Positions 51,840 through 60,161 of a stretch of DNA of 64,000 nucleotides are shown piece after piece; position 1 is the stretch's first letter, and each line of letters begins with the position of its first letter. The translations under genes and the position numbers were made by a program. The DNA is from DASXKD01 sp963734725 (GTDB lineage Bacteria; Actinomycetota; Actinomycetes; Streptosporangiales; Streptosporangiaceae). The notes beneath the pieces are model-generated. The model saw only the letters and a list, made by a program, of their open reading frames with translations, made no database searches and was not told the DNA's origin. The stretch is taken from contig CAVTIX010000024.1 in the NCBI GenBank assembly GCA_963734725.1, forward strand, positions 9,238-73,237, given 5' to 3'.

Positions 51840-53536
51840 AAGGCCACTGAAAATCTTGGTGGGTTGTTCTGGCTTGGAGACCGGGGGTGGCCTCCGGGGC
51901 GCTATGCGAGTGCCCAGTTGCCGTCGCTGGTGCGGGTGAGCCCGAGGTTGACCAGTCGGCGCAGGTTGAGGGCGGCGGCCCGGTGGTGGAGCCAGGTGTT
52001 GTTCTTGGTGACGCCGCGGTAGGGGACGCGGCGGTTGCCGTGGGCGGTAAGCCAGGCGATGGCCCGTTCGACGGGGGGCCGCCACCGCCGGTATTCGTCT
52101 TGCCAGGCTGGCTCGGTGGCGGTGCGGCGGGCGACGGCCAGCAGGGCGTGGCGGGGGTGGACGGTGAGGACGCGCCCGGCCTTGGCGGTGGTGCAGCGCT
52201 CGCGCAGCGGGCAGCCGCGGCACCGTGTTTTGAACTGGGCCTGGCGGTTGCCGTCGGCCTGGGGGCGGCCCAGCGCGACGGTGTGCCCGGCCGGGCAGGT
52301 GGCCGTGGCGGCCTGGTCGTTCGAACGGTGAAGTCGTCGATGGTGAAGCCGCCGGGGATGGCCCGGGGCAGCGGCGGCGGTTTGATCACCGCTGCGTGGC
52401 CGCTGGCCTGGAGGTGCTCGCGCAGCTCGCCGGTGCCGTAGGCGGTATCGCCCAGGATGGTTAACGGCCCGTCCTCGGCGCCGAGCAGGCCGCCGGCGAC
52501 GGCGGCCTCGTGATTGGCCGCGCCGCCGCCGCGGGTGAGCGCGACGGCGGTGAACAGCCCGGTCTCTGGCTCGAAGGACACGTGCCCTTTGAAGCCGTCC
52601 TGGTGGCGGGTGCGGTTTTTGTGGATGTGCCGCGCGTCGGGGTCGACGGTGGAGATCACCCGGTCCCTGGCGGTCCGCTTGGCGATCCGCCAGCCGCCCG
52701 TCCCGGCCGTCCGAGCCCTCTGCTGGTTCCACGTCCTGCCCAGCGACCAGCGCCAGCAGCCCCACCGCATTGGCGGCCTGCTCGCTGAGCTGCTGCTCAG
52801 GCAGGTGCCCCAGCAGGTTCAGCGCATCGGTGACCAGGGCATCCACCAGCGCGGCCCGGGCTGCCTCGTCGTCCCAGGCGATCTTCGGCTTGCCCGGATC
52901 GGCATAATCGTGCGCGGTGCACCACCGGCCCGCGACCTCCGGCGCGCCGGGCACCTCACGGATCACCCGGCGGACCGCGGCGATCAGCTGGGTGACAGTG
53001 TCCTGGGTAGCCACCGCATCATCCAGCACCGTGGAATCCAGCGCCCGCCGGTGCTTACCCTTCAACACGCCCGTGGCCGCCACCACCTGAGCGACCCTGG
53101 AAAACAGCCGGTTCGGGTCCTTTGAGCCGTGCAACCTGCGCCGGAAATACGTCAACAGCGACGAGTCGAAGGCGGTATCCAGCAGCCCCAGCCCACAGGC
53201 GGCCTTCCACCGCAGGTCGCACCGCAATTCCTGCACCGTCTCAAAATCCGACAGCCCACGCAGCGCCTGCAGCACCACCGCCGCCGCCAGCACCTGCGGC
53301 GGCACGCTCGGCCGCCCATTGGGCGAGGGATACATATCCGCGAACATCCCCGCTGGGAACAGCGCCTCCCGGTGCGCAGCCAAGAACGCGAACACACTCC
53401 CAGCCGGAATCAGCTCCCGGCACGTCTCCCACACATCCGGCCCTACCGGCTCCCCGGCACGCTCACCCTGCATGCCTACAACACTGCCTCGCCAGCAACG
53501 CACCAGGCCAGAACTACCAAGATTTTCAGTGGGCTT
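51840..53536 (-). mobile_element. IS1182-type insertion sequence
   Basis: About 1.7 kb, bounded by inverted repeats AAGGCCACTGAAAATCTTGG (left, from 51840) and its near complement ending at 53536 (one mismatch in the first 20). Both ends are followed outside by CTAG (51836-51839 and 53537-53540), consistent with a 4-bp target duplication at a palindromic site. One transposase gene fills it on the minus strand. Confidence 0.85.
51902..53473 (-). pseudogene. IS1182-family transposase with two frameshifts
   Basis: From ATG 53473: MQGERAGEPVGPDVWETCREL, PNGRPSVPPQVLAAAVVLQALRGLSDFETVQELRCDLRWK and ALDSTVLDDAVATQD (DDE Asp) run in one frame to about 52,698. The next part (WRIAKRTARDRVISTVDPDARH; GFKGHVSFEPETGLFTAV; ILGDTAYGTGELREHL) is in another frame until about 52,322. 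The first frame then resumes (CPAGHTVALGRPQADGNRQAQFKTRCRGCPLRERC, with zinc-ribbon-like Cys) to the end. Two compensating single-base changes; inactive as written unless they are sequence errors. Confidence 0.88.
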
Positions 53537-53636
53537 CTAGGCGGCCCGGATCCCGGCGATCAAGACGGCCTGTGCCTGTCGCCGGGGGTGAGATCTGATC
53601 CCCTAGCACGGGGGCGCGGGGCGGGGCTAGTGCGGG

Positions 53637-54542
53637 CTACCAGTTTGGCGGGGCCGGCAGCACCGGGGTGACCCGTGCCCGTGCCGGGATCTGGATCCGC
53701 AGCCGTGCCTGCCCGGGCAGGTTCGCCGGCAGCGTCAGCCGGGCCGGGACCGGAACCCCGCGCTGGAAAGCGATGCGCAGCCGGGCCGGCGTCGCCGCTG
53801 GGAGAACCTCCGCGGGTCGCCAGCCGGGCGCCACCAGTTGCAGCGGGGCGGGCCGCGCCTGGATCCGTGCGCTCGCCGGGATCCGCAGCCGCACCCGGAC
53901 CTGGCCGCGCTGCGCCTGGACGCGCAGCGCCCGCGGGGTCAGCGCGGCCGCCGGAACCTGCCTGCCCGGCGCGGCCGCAACCTGTGGCACCGGGATCACT
54001 GCCGGGGCGAGCACCGAGGCCGGGGCTTGCAGCCGCAGCCGGACCGGGACCTGCGCCGGCCGCCCCGCCGGGACCTGCGCCGGCCGCCCCGCCGGGACCT
54101 GCCCCGACTGGCCCGCCGGGACCTGGAACCGCAGCCGGGCGGGGGTCCGCAAGGCCAGGCCCGCCGGGACCTGGACGCGCAACCGCGCCGGGGCCTGGAC
54201 CCGCAGCCGAGCCTGCGCCTGCGCCCGCACGGCCCCGCCGGGACCCGCAGTTGGCGCCGCGCCTGTCGGACCCGATGACGTGGCCATGGACACCGAGAGG
54301 CCGACGACGGCGCCGGCCATGGCTGCAGCGACGGCCCAGCCGGCTCCCCGGCTGGTGATGGCCTCCCGGACCCCGTCGATCCGGCGATCCCGGCCCGGCG
54401 CCCCTTCGGCCGAAGTGCTCTGGCCGCTGGCCGGGGTCTCGATGCTGGCCGGGGCCTGGCCGTCAGCCTGGGTCCGGCCGCCGGCCGTCGTTTCGCCGCC
54501 GGCCGGGGTCTTCGGGCTCGCGGGATGCTCCTGCTCGTCCAC
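53637..54542 (-). CDS. Single-pass membrane protein with Arg/Val/Gln/Pro repeats
   Basis: 301 aa. Cytoplasmic N-terminus with Thr/Gly/Ala-rich linker, one membrane segment (GWAVAAAMAGAVVGLSVSMA, about residues 68-87), then ~200 extracellular residues made of degenerate 8-12-residue units such as ARLRVQAPA, LRFQVPAG, GRPAQVPA, RLRIPASA. Every second residue alternates basic/hydrophobic, suggesting a beta-rich or elongated structure. No family recognised. Minus strand, isolated between the IS element and a regulator. Confidence 0.65.
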   Translation of the reverse strand: MDEQEHPASPKTPAGGETTAGGRTQADGQAPASIETPASGQSTSAEGAPGRDRRIDGVREAITSRGAGWAVAAAMAGAVVGLSVSMATSSGPTGAAPTAGPGGAVRAQAQARLRVQAPARLRVQVPAGLALRTPARLRFQVPAGQSGQVPAGRPAQVPAGRPAQVPVRLRLQAPASVLAPAVIPVPQVAAAPGRQVPAAALTPRALRVQAQRGQVRVRLRIPASARIQARPAPLQLVAPGWRPAEVLPAATPARLRIAFQRGVPVPARLTLPANLPGQARLRIQIPARARVTPVLPAPPNW

Positions 54543-54791
54543 CTGCGCCTACCTCACTGCCGACTGTGCTGGTTGTGCTCATTCATAGGAACTGACCCGA
54601 ACCTGGGGGCACCATCAGAGCAAGCTGAAAAGCAGCCGAACACTTGGCGGCGCCCCGGCACCCGGCCCGGCGCCTGACGCCTGGCCGGGTGGTTTCCGGT
54701 GGCATAAGCATCGGCAGCGGAACTCAGGTCCCCGCGCGGATCCCGTGCGAGTTCGGTGTGAATGAGCGCTGGTGTCAGGGATAATTGGTTT

Positions 54792-54797
54792 TAGAAT
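54792..54797 (+). promoter_or_regulatory. -10 box TAGAAT of the leaderless HTH regulator
   Basis: TAGAAT in an AT-rich patch (54780-54800) ends 6 nt before GTG 54804. No ribosome site. Confidence 0.6.
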
Positions 54798-54803
54798 CTA
54801 ACC

Positions 54804-55475
54804 GTGTCCGAGATCAGCATCATCGCCGTGCTGGACGACCCGGTGCGCCGCCGGCTCTACGACTACGTCTCGGCCCGGGGCGACGGGGTGAGCCGGAGTG
54901 AGGCCGCGCAGGCCGCCGGGATCGGACGCACGCTGGCCGCGTTCCACCTGGACCGGCTGGCCGAGGCGGGGCTGGTGGAGGTCACGTTCGCCCGGCCGGC
55001 CGGCCGGTCCGGGCCGGGCGCCGGGCGCCCGGCCAAGCTGTACCGGCGTACTGCAGCCGAGCATCAGGTCAGCGTGCCGCCGCGGGATTACCGTACGGCC
55101 GCAGAACTGCTCGCCGAGGTCGTCGACCTGACCGGCGCGGAACCGGAGCTGCAGCGCTCGGCGCGCAGCCGCGGCGCCGCATCCGGCCGGGCCGCACGAA
55201 GCCAGGCGCCCGGGCTGCCCGACGGCGATCTGGTCACCGGCGCCTTGACTGCGCAGGGCTACCAGCCCTACCGCGACGGCGCGGACGTCCGGCTGCGCAA
55301 CTGCCCGTTCCACGTGCTGGCCAGCAACCACCCGCCGCTGATCTGCGGCATGAACCTGGCCTTGCTCGACGGGCTGCTGGAAGGGGCCGCGGCGCCGGGC
55401 CTGTCGGCGCGGCTCGACCCGCGTCCCGGCGAGTGCTGCGTCGTCCTGACGGCATCTAAAAATAACGAGTATTGA
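54804..55475 (+). CDS. Winged-helix transcriptional regulator with Cys-containing sensor region
   Basis: 223 aa. N-terminal ArsR/MarR-like HTH (VLDDPVRRRLYDYVSARGDGVSRSEAAQAAGIGRTLAAFHLDRLAEAGLVEV), wing with GPGAGRPAKLYRR, and a C-terminal domain with LRNCPFHVLASNHPPLICGMNLALLDGLL and GECCVVL. The Cys pattern (NCPFH...CGMN...CC) could bind metal or an Fe-S cluster; this family of actinobacterial regulators carries such a motif, but the ligand here is unknown. The stop codon overlaps the next gene's -35. Confidence 0.82.
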   Translation: MSEISIIAVLDDPVRRRLYDYVSARGDGVSRSEAAQAAGIGRTLAAFHLDRLAEAGLVEVTFARPAGRSGPGAGRPAKLYRRTAAEHQVSVPPRDYRTAAELLAEVVDLTGAEPELQRSARSRGAASGRAARSQAPGLPDGDLVTGALTAQGYQPYRDGADVRLRNCPFHVLASNHPPLICGMNLALLDGLLEGAAAPGLSARLDPRPGECCVVLTASKNNEY

Positions 55476-55501
55476 CATATTCGCGCGCGTGGTGCTGTGA
55501 T
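55472..55501 (+). promoter_or_regulatory. Promoter of the DUF3291 gene (consensus -35, leaderless)
   Basis: TTGACA at 55472-55477 is a perfect -35, an 18-bp spacer follows, and TGTGAT (55496-55501) is the -10, ending 6 nt before GTG 55508. The -35 overlaps the stop codon of the regulator gene. Confidence 0.6.
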
Positions 55502-55507
55502 GGGCGG

Positions 55508-55987
55508 GTGACGGGATACCACCTCGCCGAACTCAACATCGGCACCGCGCGCGCCGCCACGGACTCACCGGAGATGGCCGGCTTCATGGCCGGCATCGTC
55601 CCGGTCAACGCCCTGGCCGACGCCGCGCCCGGGTTCGTCTGGCGACTGCAGGACGGCGACGGCCCCGGCGCCACCGCGCTGCGTCCGTGCGGCCCGGACA
55701 TCATGGTCAACATGTCGGTGTGGGAGAACCTGGAGTCGCTGCGCGACTTCGTCTACCGCAGCGGGCCGCACCTGGACTTCATGCGCCGCCGGCGGGCGTG
55801 GTTCCACCCGGTGGCCGTGCCCTACCTGGTGCTGTGGTGGGTCCCGGCCGGCCACATCCCCCGGCTGGACGAGGCGCTGTCCAGGCTGGCCCTGCTCCGC
55901 CGGGACGGCCCCGGGCCCCGGGCCTTCACCTTCCGCGACCCCTACCCGCTCCCGGTCCCCGCTGAAGCCGCTGACGCGCGTTTCTAA
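55508..55987 (+). CDS. DUF3291 domain protein (antibiotic-monooxygenase-like fold)
   Basis: 159 aa. YHLAELNIGTARAATDSPEMAGFMAGIVPVNALADAAPGFVWRL, MVNMSVWENLESLRDFVYRSGPHLDFMRRRRAWF and LWWVPAGHIPRLDEALSRL are typical of DUF3291, a ferredoxin-like dimeric fold. Function unknown. Starts leaderless at GTG 55508 right behind the regulator, which may control it. Confidence 0.88.
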   Translation: MTGYHLAELNIGTARAATDSPEMAGFMAGIVPVNALADAAPGFVWRLQDGDGPGATALRPCGPDIMVNMSVWENLESLRDFVYRSGPHLDFMRRRRAWFHPVAVPYLVLWWVPAGHIPRLDEALSRLALLRRDGPGPRAFTFRDPYPLPVPAEAADARF

Positions 55988-56100
55988 TTCCGCTTGCCGC
56001 CGCCGCGTCTATCCAGCTAGAACTGTGCACCACCGTCTTCAGGCCGCTTAGCTTCAGCGGGCTCGTCGTAGGGCTATCGGCCTAATCGGCCGACGACACG

Positions 56101-58059
56101 ATGTCGGAAAGCGGGGTTGTGGCTCGGGCAGTGCTCCCGGGTGTGGATCATGGCAGGGTGACCAGCGCACAGCTGAGGCGCCGGGCGGAGGCGCGCGGCG
56201 TGACCACGGCCTACCGCGATTGGCAGGGGCGGCGGATCCAGGTCGGGGACAAGACCCTGCAGGCTGTGCTGGCCGCGCTGGGCGCCCCGCCGGCGCTGGC
56301 CCGCCCACGGACGGGTGCAGCCAGCGGCCGCTCTACGGTGGCGGCGCCCTGGCGCCCGGCGGACCACCCGGCCGCGCCCGCGGTGCCGCGGGACTGCTGG
56401 GGGTTCACCGTCCAGCTCTATTCGGTGCGCTCGCGACTGTCCTGGGGTCACGGGGACCTGCGCGACCTCGCCGACCTCGCGGCCTGGAGCGCGCGCGCCC
56501 TCGGCGCGGGGTTCGTCCTGATCAACCCGCTGCACGCGGCCGAGCCCGTGCCGCCGCTGAGCCCATCGCCCTACCTGCCGATGAGCAGGAGGTTCCTCAG
56601 CCCGCTGTACCTGCGGGTGGAAGACATCCCGGAGTACTCGCTGCTGCCGTCGGCGCAGCGCCAGCAGATCGCCGCCCTGGCCGCCCCGCTGCGGGCCCGC
56701 AACTCCACCTCTGCCCTGATCGACCGGGACGCCGTGTGGACCGCCAAGCGCGCCGCCCTCGACATTGTCCACGCCTGGCCGCTGTCACCAGCCCGGCGCG
56801 CCGCCTTCCGCCGCTTCACCGTCCGCGAGGGCCAGGCGCTGGAGGACTGGGCCACGTGGTGCGCGCTTGCCGAGATCCACGGGCCCGACTGGCGGGCCTG
56901 GCCAGTCGGCCTGCAGGCGCCGCGCTCGGCTGCGGTCGCCGCGGAGCGCGAGCGGCGGCGAGCCATGACCGGGTTCCACGCCTGGGTGCAGTGGGTTGCC
57001 CAGGAACAGCGCGCCGCGACGCAGGAAGCCGCGCGGGCGGCCGGGATGAGCATCGGCGTGATCAGTGACCTGGCGGTCGGCGCGCACCCCGGCGGGGCCG
57101 ATTCCTGGGCGGATCAGAGCGTGCTGGCATCGGGGATGAGCGTGGGCGCGCCGCCCGACGAGTTCAACCCCCGGGGGCAGGACTGGGCGCTTCCGCCCTG
57201 GCACCCGGCCCGGCTGGAGGACGCCGGGTACCAGCCGCTGGCGGACCTGATGCGGGCCGGGTTCGCCGATGCGGGCGGGTTGCGCGCGGACCATGTGCTC
57301 GGCCTGTTCCGGCTCTGGTGGGTGCCCGAGGGAATGACCGCCGACCAGGGCACCTACGTGCGGTACCGGCACGAGGCCATGATCGGCTTGCTCACCGGCG
57401 AGGCGGCCAGGGCGGGCGGGGTCGCGATCGGCGAGGACCTCGGCACCGTGGACGCCTGGATGCGCGACTACCTGGCGGCCCGCCGCGTGCTCGGCACGTC
57501 GATGCTCTGGTTCGAGCGGCGCGCGGATGGCGCGCCGCTGCCGCCGCGCCGCTGGCGCCGCGACTGCCTGGCGACGGTCGGCACGCACGACGTGCCCCCG
57601 GCGGCCGCGTTTCTCACCGGCGAGCACGTGGCGCTGCGAGCCCAGCTGGGGCTGCTCACCGGCGCCCTGGACACCGAGCGCCGGCGCGCCGCTAATGCCC
57701 TGTCCGCCTGGCAGGACGCGCTCGCCGGGCAGGGGCTGATCCGGCCGGGTCCTCAGCTCGGGTCCGCGGAGTTCACCCGCGCGCTCTACGGCTACCTCGC
57801 GCGCACCCCGGCCGCCTTGATCGGGGTGGCGCTCACCGACGCCGTGGGGGACCGCCGGCCGCAGAACCTGCCGGGCACCACCGACCAGTACCCGAACTGG
57901 CGGATTCCGCTGTGCGACGGCCAGGGACGCGCCGTCCTGCTCGAAGACCTGGACAAGCGGCCCGGCGTGCGCGAGCTGGCCGGCACGGTCAGCCGGCGGC
58001 CCGGCGGTCCCGCTCTTGGCAGCGCAGGGCGCGGCGGAGCCCGTCCCGGCCTTCGCTGA
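56101..58059 (+). CDS. malQ: 4-alpha-glucanotransferase
   Basis: 652 aa GH77 enzyme that shuffles alpha-1,4-glucans in glycogen/maltodextrin metabolism. WGFTVQLYSVRSRLSWGHGDLRDLADLA, SPSPYLPMSRRFLSPLYL, GVISDLAVGAHPGGADSWAD, LRADHVLGLFRLWWVPEG (catalytic Asp in RADHVLG), VAIGEDLGTVD (acid/base Glu) and TVGTHDVPP. ATG 56101 gives ~19 extra residues; GTG 56158 (VTSAQLRRR) is a likely alternative start. Its 3' end overlaps the convergent pepN fragment by about 70 bp. Confidence 0.94.
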   Translation: MSESGVVARAVLPGVDHGRVTSAQLRRRAEARGVTTAYRDWQGRRIQVGDKTLQAVLAALGAPPALARPRTGAASGRSTVAAPWRPADHPAAPAVPRDCWGFTVQLYSVRSRLSWGHGDLRDLADLAAWSARALGAGFVLINPLHAAEPVPPLSPSPYLPMSRRFLSPLYLRVEDIPEYSLLPSAQRQQIAALAAPLRARNSTSALIDRDAVWTAKRAALDIVHAWPLSPARRAAFRRFTVREGQALEDWATWCALAEIHGPDWRAWPVGLQAPRSAAVAAERERRRAMTGFHAWVQWVAQEQRAATQEAARAAGMSIGVISDLAVGAHPGGADSWADQSVLASGMSVGAPPDEFNPRGQDWALPPWHPARLEDAGYQPLADLMRAGFADAGGLRADHVLGLFRLWWVPEGMTADQGTYVRYRHEAMIGLLTGEAARAGGVAIGEDLGTVDAWMRDYLAARRVLGTSMLWFERRADGAPLPPRRWRRDCLATVGTHDVPPAAAFLTGEHVALRAQLGLLTGALDTERRRAANALSAWQDALAGQGLIRPGPQLGSAEFTRALYGYLARTPAALIGVALTDAVGDRRPQNLPGTTDQYPNWRIPLCDGQGRAVLLEDLDKRPGVRELAGTVSRRPGGPALGSAGRGGARPGLR

Positions 58060-59098
58060 GCAACCGGATCAGGCCTGGGGCCAGATCGCTGGAGCTGATC
58101 AGGTCGCTAGTGGCGGAGATCACCGCCGGGTCGTCCGTAATCGGGTAGGCGTAACTCACGAACCACCGCGCCATGTCCGGGCTCCAGTCGCGCCAGCTCC
58201 GGGGGACCACCTCGAAGTAGCGGTCCTGGTAGGGAGCGAGCAGCGCGAGCTGGTCATCGTCGGCGAACCCGGCGAGCATCGCCCGGAACGTGGCGTTGGG
58301 CAGGGCGCCGCTGACGATCTGCTGCCAGGCCTCCTCCTTCGCCTCGGGGTCGGGAACCGAGGCGCGGCACGTGGCCGCGTGCCGCGCGCCCGCGTCGGTG
58401 GCGTCCCTGTCGAGTTCCGCTGCGATCTCCGCGTACCCCGCGGCGCCACGGCTCACCAGCCGGTGCAGCAGCCGCCAGCGCAGCTCGGTGTCTATCACCA
58501 GGCCGTCGATGGAGCTGGCGCCGTCCAGCAGCCCGGCGAGCAGGGCCAGGTCGGCGGGGGAGATGGCCATTCCGGCGAACGCCTGCATGTACGCGAGCTG
58601 GGTGTCCGAGCCGGGCTCGGCCTGTCCCAGCAGCCCGCGCAGCGCCGCGGCGGCCGCCTCCAGCCCCGTCTCCCGCCAAGCCGGATCAGTGAAGCGGTGG
58701 AGCGCGGCATTGACCTGGCGCAGCAGCGTCTGGGCCACCGATACGTCGGAGACCGAGCTGACCCCCCAGCACCAGCCGCACATAGTCGCGGGCGGCGAGT
58801 TCGGCGTCCCGGCACATGTCCCAGGCGGCGGCCCAGCACAGGGCGGCGGGCAGGGTTTCGGTGAACTCGCTGATGCTGGTGGACAACGTGGCCATCGAGT
58901 GCGGATCCAGGCGGATCTTGGCGTAGGTGAGGTCATCGTCGTTGATCAGCACCAAATCGGGCTGGGACTTCGCCGGCCAGTTCGGGCACCACGGTCCGTT
59001 CGCCGGAGAGGTCGGTTTCCGGCCGCGCCGGCGGACCAGGCCAGCCTCGGTGCGGTCGTAAATCCCGATGGCAATGCGGTGATCGCGGAGCACCGGAG
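57989..59098 (-). pseudogene. pepN: Aminopeptidase N, C-terminal third only, with frameshifts
   Basis: The remaining part covers the end of the M1 peptidase and its ERAP1-like C-terminal domain (DLVLINDDDLTYAKIRLDPHSMATL; LPAALCWAAAWDMCRDAELAARDYVRLVLGG; SVSDVSVAQTLLRQVNAALHRFTDPAWR). The catalytic HExxH region is absent: homology begins at VLRDHRIAIG, at 59,098, exactly where foreign sequence takes over. Frame breaks are needed at about 58,765 (a run of six C/G), 58,972 and 59,015. An intact gene probably exists in the source genome. Confidence 0.85.
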
Positions 59099-59110
59099 TT
59101 GGACGGTTCG
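59085..59110. other. Probable chimeric join between two genomes
   Basis: Left of ~59,099 the minus strand encodes actinobacterial PepN. Right of it, TTGGACGGTTCGACTTCACG and on matches 60,530 onwards, which is inside another gene (paralogue 2 of the tail family). Both genes are cut off mid-sequence at this base, and GC drops to the right. Confidence 0.8.
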
Positions 59111-59914
59111 ACTTCACGTCCAAGGTCAGTAAGGTCAAGACGCCCAGGGTGAAGGTCGGGCCGGTCGTGAGGTTGGTATACCTGACGTCACCTATCACCT
59201 GGCCGGTGACCGCCAGGTAATGACCGGCGGCGCCGTCAAACATAAGAGCGCCGTTGCCATTGGTCGAAACGGTAGCGCCGTTTGCCAACTGGGGATCCGC
59301 CTGGATCGGGATCGCATCGTAGTCCGCCAGCGCGGTGGGGCTCCCCGGAACAGCTGGTTCCCGATGCCGGCGAGCCTGGCCGGAGATGGGCATCGCCGAT
59401 CAGCCCATCAAACTTGATCGGGTGATCATTGGTCGGACTGATAACCCACCCGATCAGATACCCGCCCCCATTAGGACACTCGGGCGCGGGCGCGAATTTG
59501 GTCGGCAGACCAGGGGTATAAGAGCCCGCGATCTCGCCGTTGGGCGTGAGCACAATTTTTTCGTACACCGTCGCGGTGATGTCGAAGTCGGTTTCTTTGC
59601 AGACAAAGCTACCGGCTAGGTCCGCTTCATTTGTGCCGCAAACCCAATGGAATCTGATCTTTATCGGCTCGTGCTCGGGGCAGATAACACCCTTTGGGCA
59701 AACGACGCCGATCTCGAGTTCGCTTATCGGGGCCGTCCCGCCCTCAGGCAGCGTCACGGTCCCCTGGATGAACTTGGGGAAGACGATCACGCTGCCCGGC
59801 TCTTGCGAGTCGCTCAGCGTCGTGGTCCCGAACCTGCGCAAACGCCGGCGCTGCCAGTGCCAGCGCCGGCACAAGCAGCACGGCCAGCCGCGCACCTTTT
59901 ATCTTGAATTTCAT
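59099..59914 (-). pseudogene. Secreted EPGSVIVFPKF-family protein, paralogue 1 (C-terminus missing)
   Basis: ATG 59914 follows AAGGAGGG. Signal peptide MKFKIKGARLAVLLVPALAL...FAQ nearly identical to paralogue 2. A frame break at ~59,825 leads into EPGSVIVFPKFIQGTVTLPEGG, ISELEIGVVCPKGVICPEHEP, KIRFHWVCGTNEADLAGSFVC, ETDFDITATVYEKIVL, GGYLIGWVISPTNDHPIKFDGLIGDA. A second break (~59,345-59,390) leads to AIPIQADPQLANGATV, NGNGALMFDGAAGHYLAVTGQV and LTLLTLDVKSNRPT, where it stops at the join. Paired Cys suggest an exported disulfide-bonded beta protein. Family unknown to me. Confidence 0.75.
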
Positions 59915-59959
59915 GGTCTGTTCCCTCCTTCTACGCCCTAAAGCGGGCGATTCTCACGG

Positions 59960-59975
59960 AGCAAGTGTCGTGCCA
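59960..59975 (-). promoter_or_regulatory. Sigma-54 (RpoN) promoter of paralogue 1
   Basis: On the minus strand TGGCACGACACTTGCT matches the -24/-12 consensus TGGCACG-N4-TTGCW at every position, with the required 10 nt between GG and GC. It lies 46 nt before the ATG at 59914. RNA polymerase with sigma-54 cannot open such a promoter without an AAA+ activator; one is encoded about 3 kb upstream. Confidence 0.88.
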
Positions 59976-60036
59976 TATGATATCGCGAGATATTAACCAG
60001 TTTTTCCAGTATCTTAGAGAAATGCGCCGCAAGACG

Positions 60037-60086
60037 AGTCCGGGATACCGGACTCGGCCCAATGGCCTAGTCCGATATCCCGGACT
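60037..60086 (-). promoter_or_regulatory. Paired palindromic activator sites upstream of paralogue 1
   Basis: Two perfect copies of AGTCCG-N6-CGGACT at 60037-60054 and 60069-60086. They are 32 bp apart (about three helical turns) and lie 62 bp upstream of the sigma-54 element, the usual place for NtrC-type enhancer sites. An AT-rich tract (59990-60025) between sites and promoter could bend. The first copy extends to CGAGTCCGG-GATA-CCGGACTCG and could also form a hairpin. Confidence 0.65.
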
Positions 60087-60126
60087 CGATAGCTGTCTCG
60101 CCGGAGACGGCGGTTGGGTATGCCGA

Positions 60127-60150
60127 GAGGGGCGGCGCTAGCCGCCCCTC
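60127..60150 (-). terminator. Stem-loop after paralogue 2
   Basis: GAGGGGCGGC-GCTA-GCCGCCCCTC, a perfect 10-bp stem with a tetraloop, lies 12 nt past the paralogue 2 stop codon on the minus strand. Likely transcription terminator. Confidence 0.7.
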
Positions 60151-60161
60151 ATACCGGACAA

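Noticed and set aside
51902..53473. Programmed ribosomal frameshift in the transposase
   Set aside because: Two opposite shifts without a slippery heptamer, and IS1182 transposases are normally single-frame.
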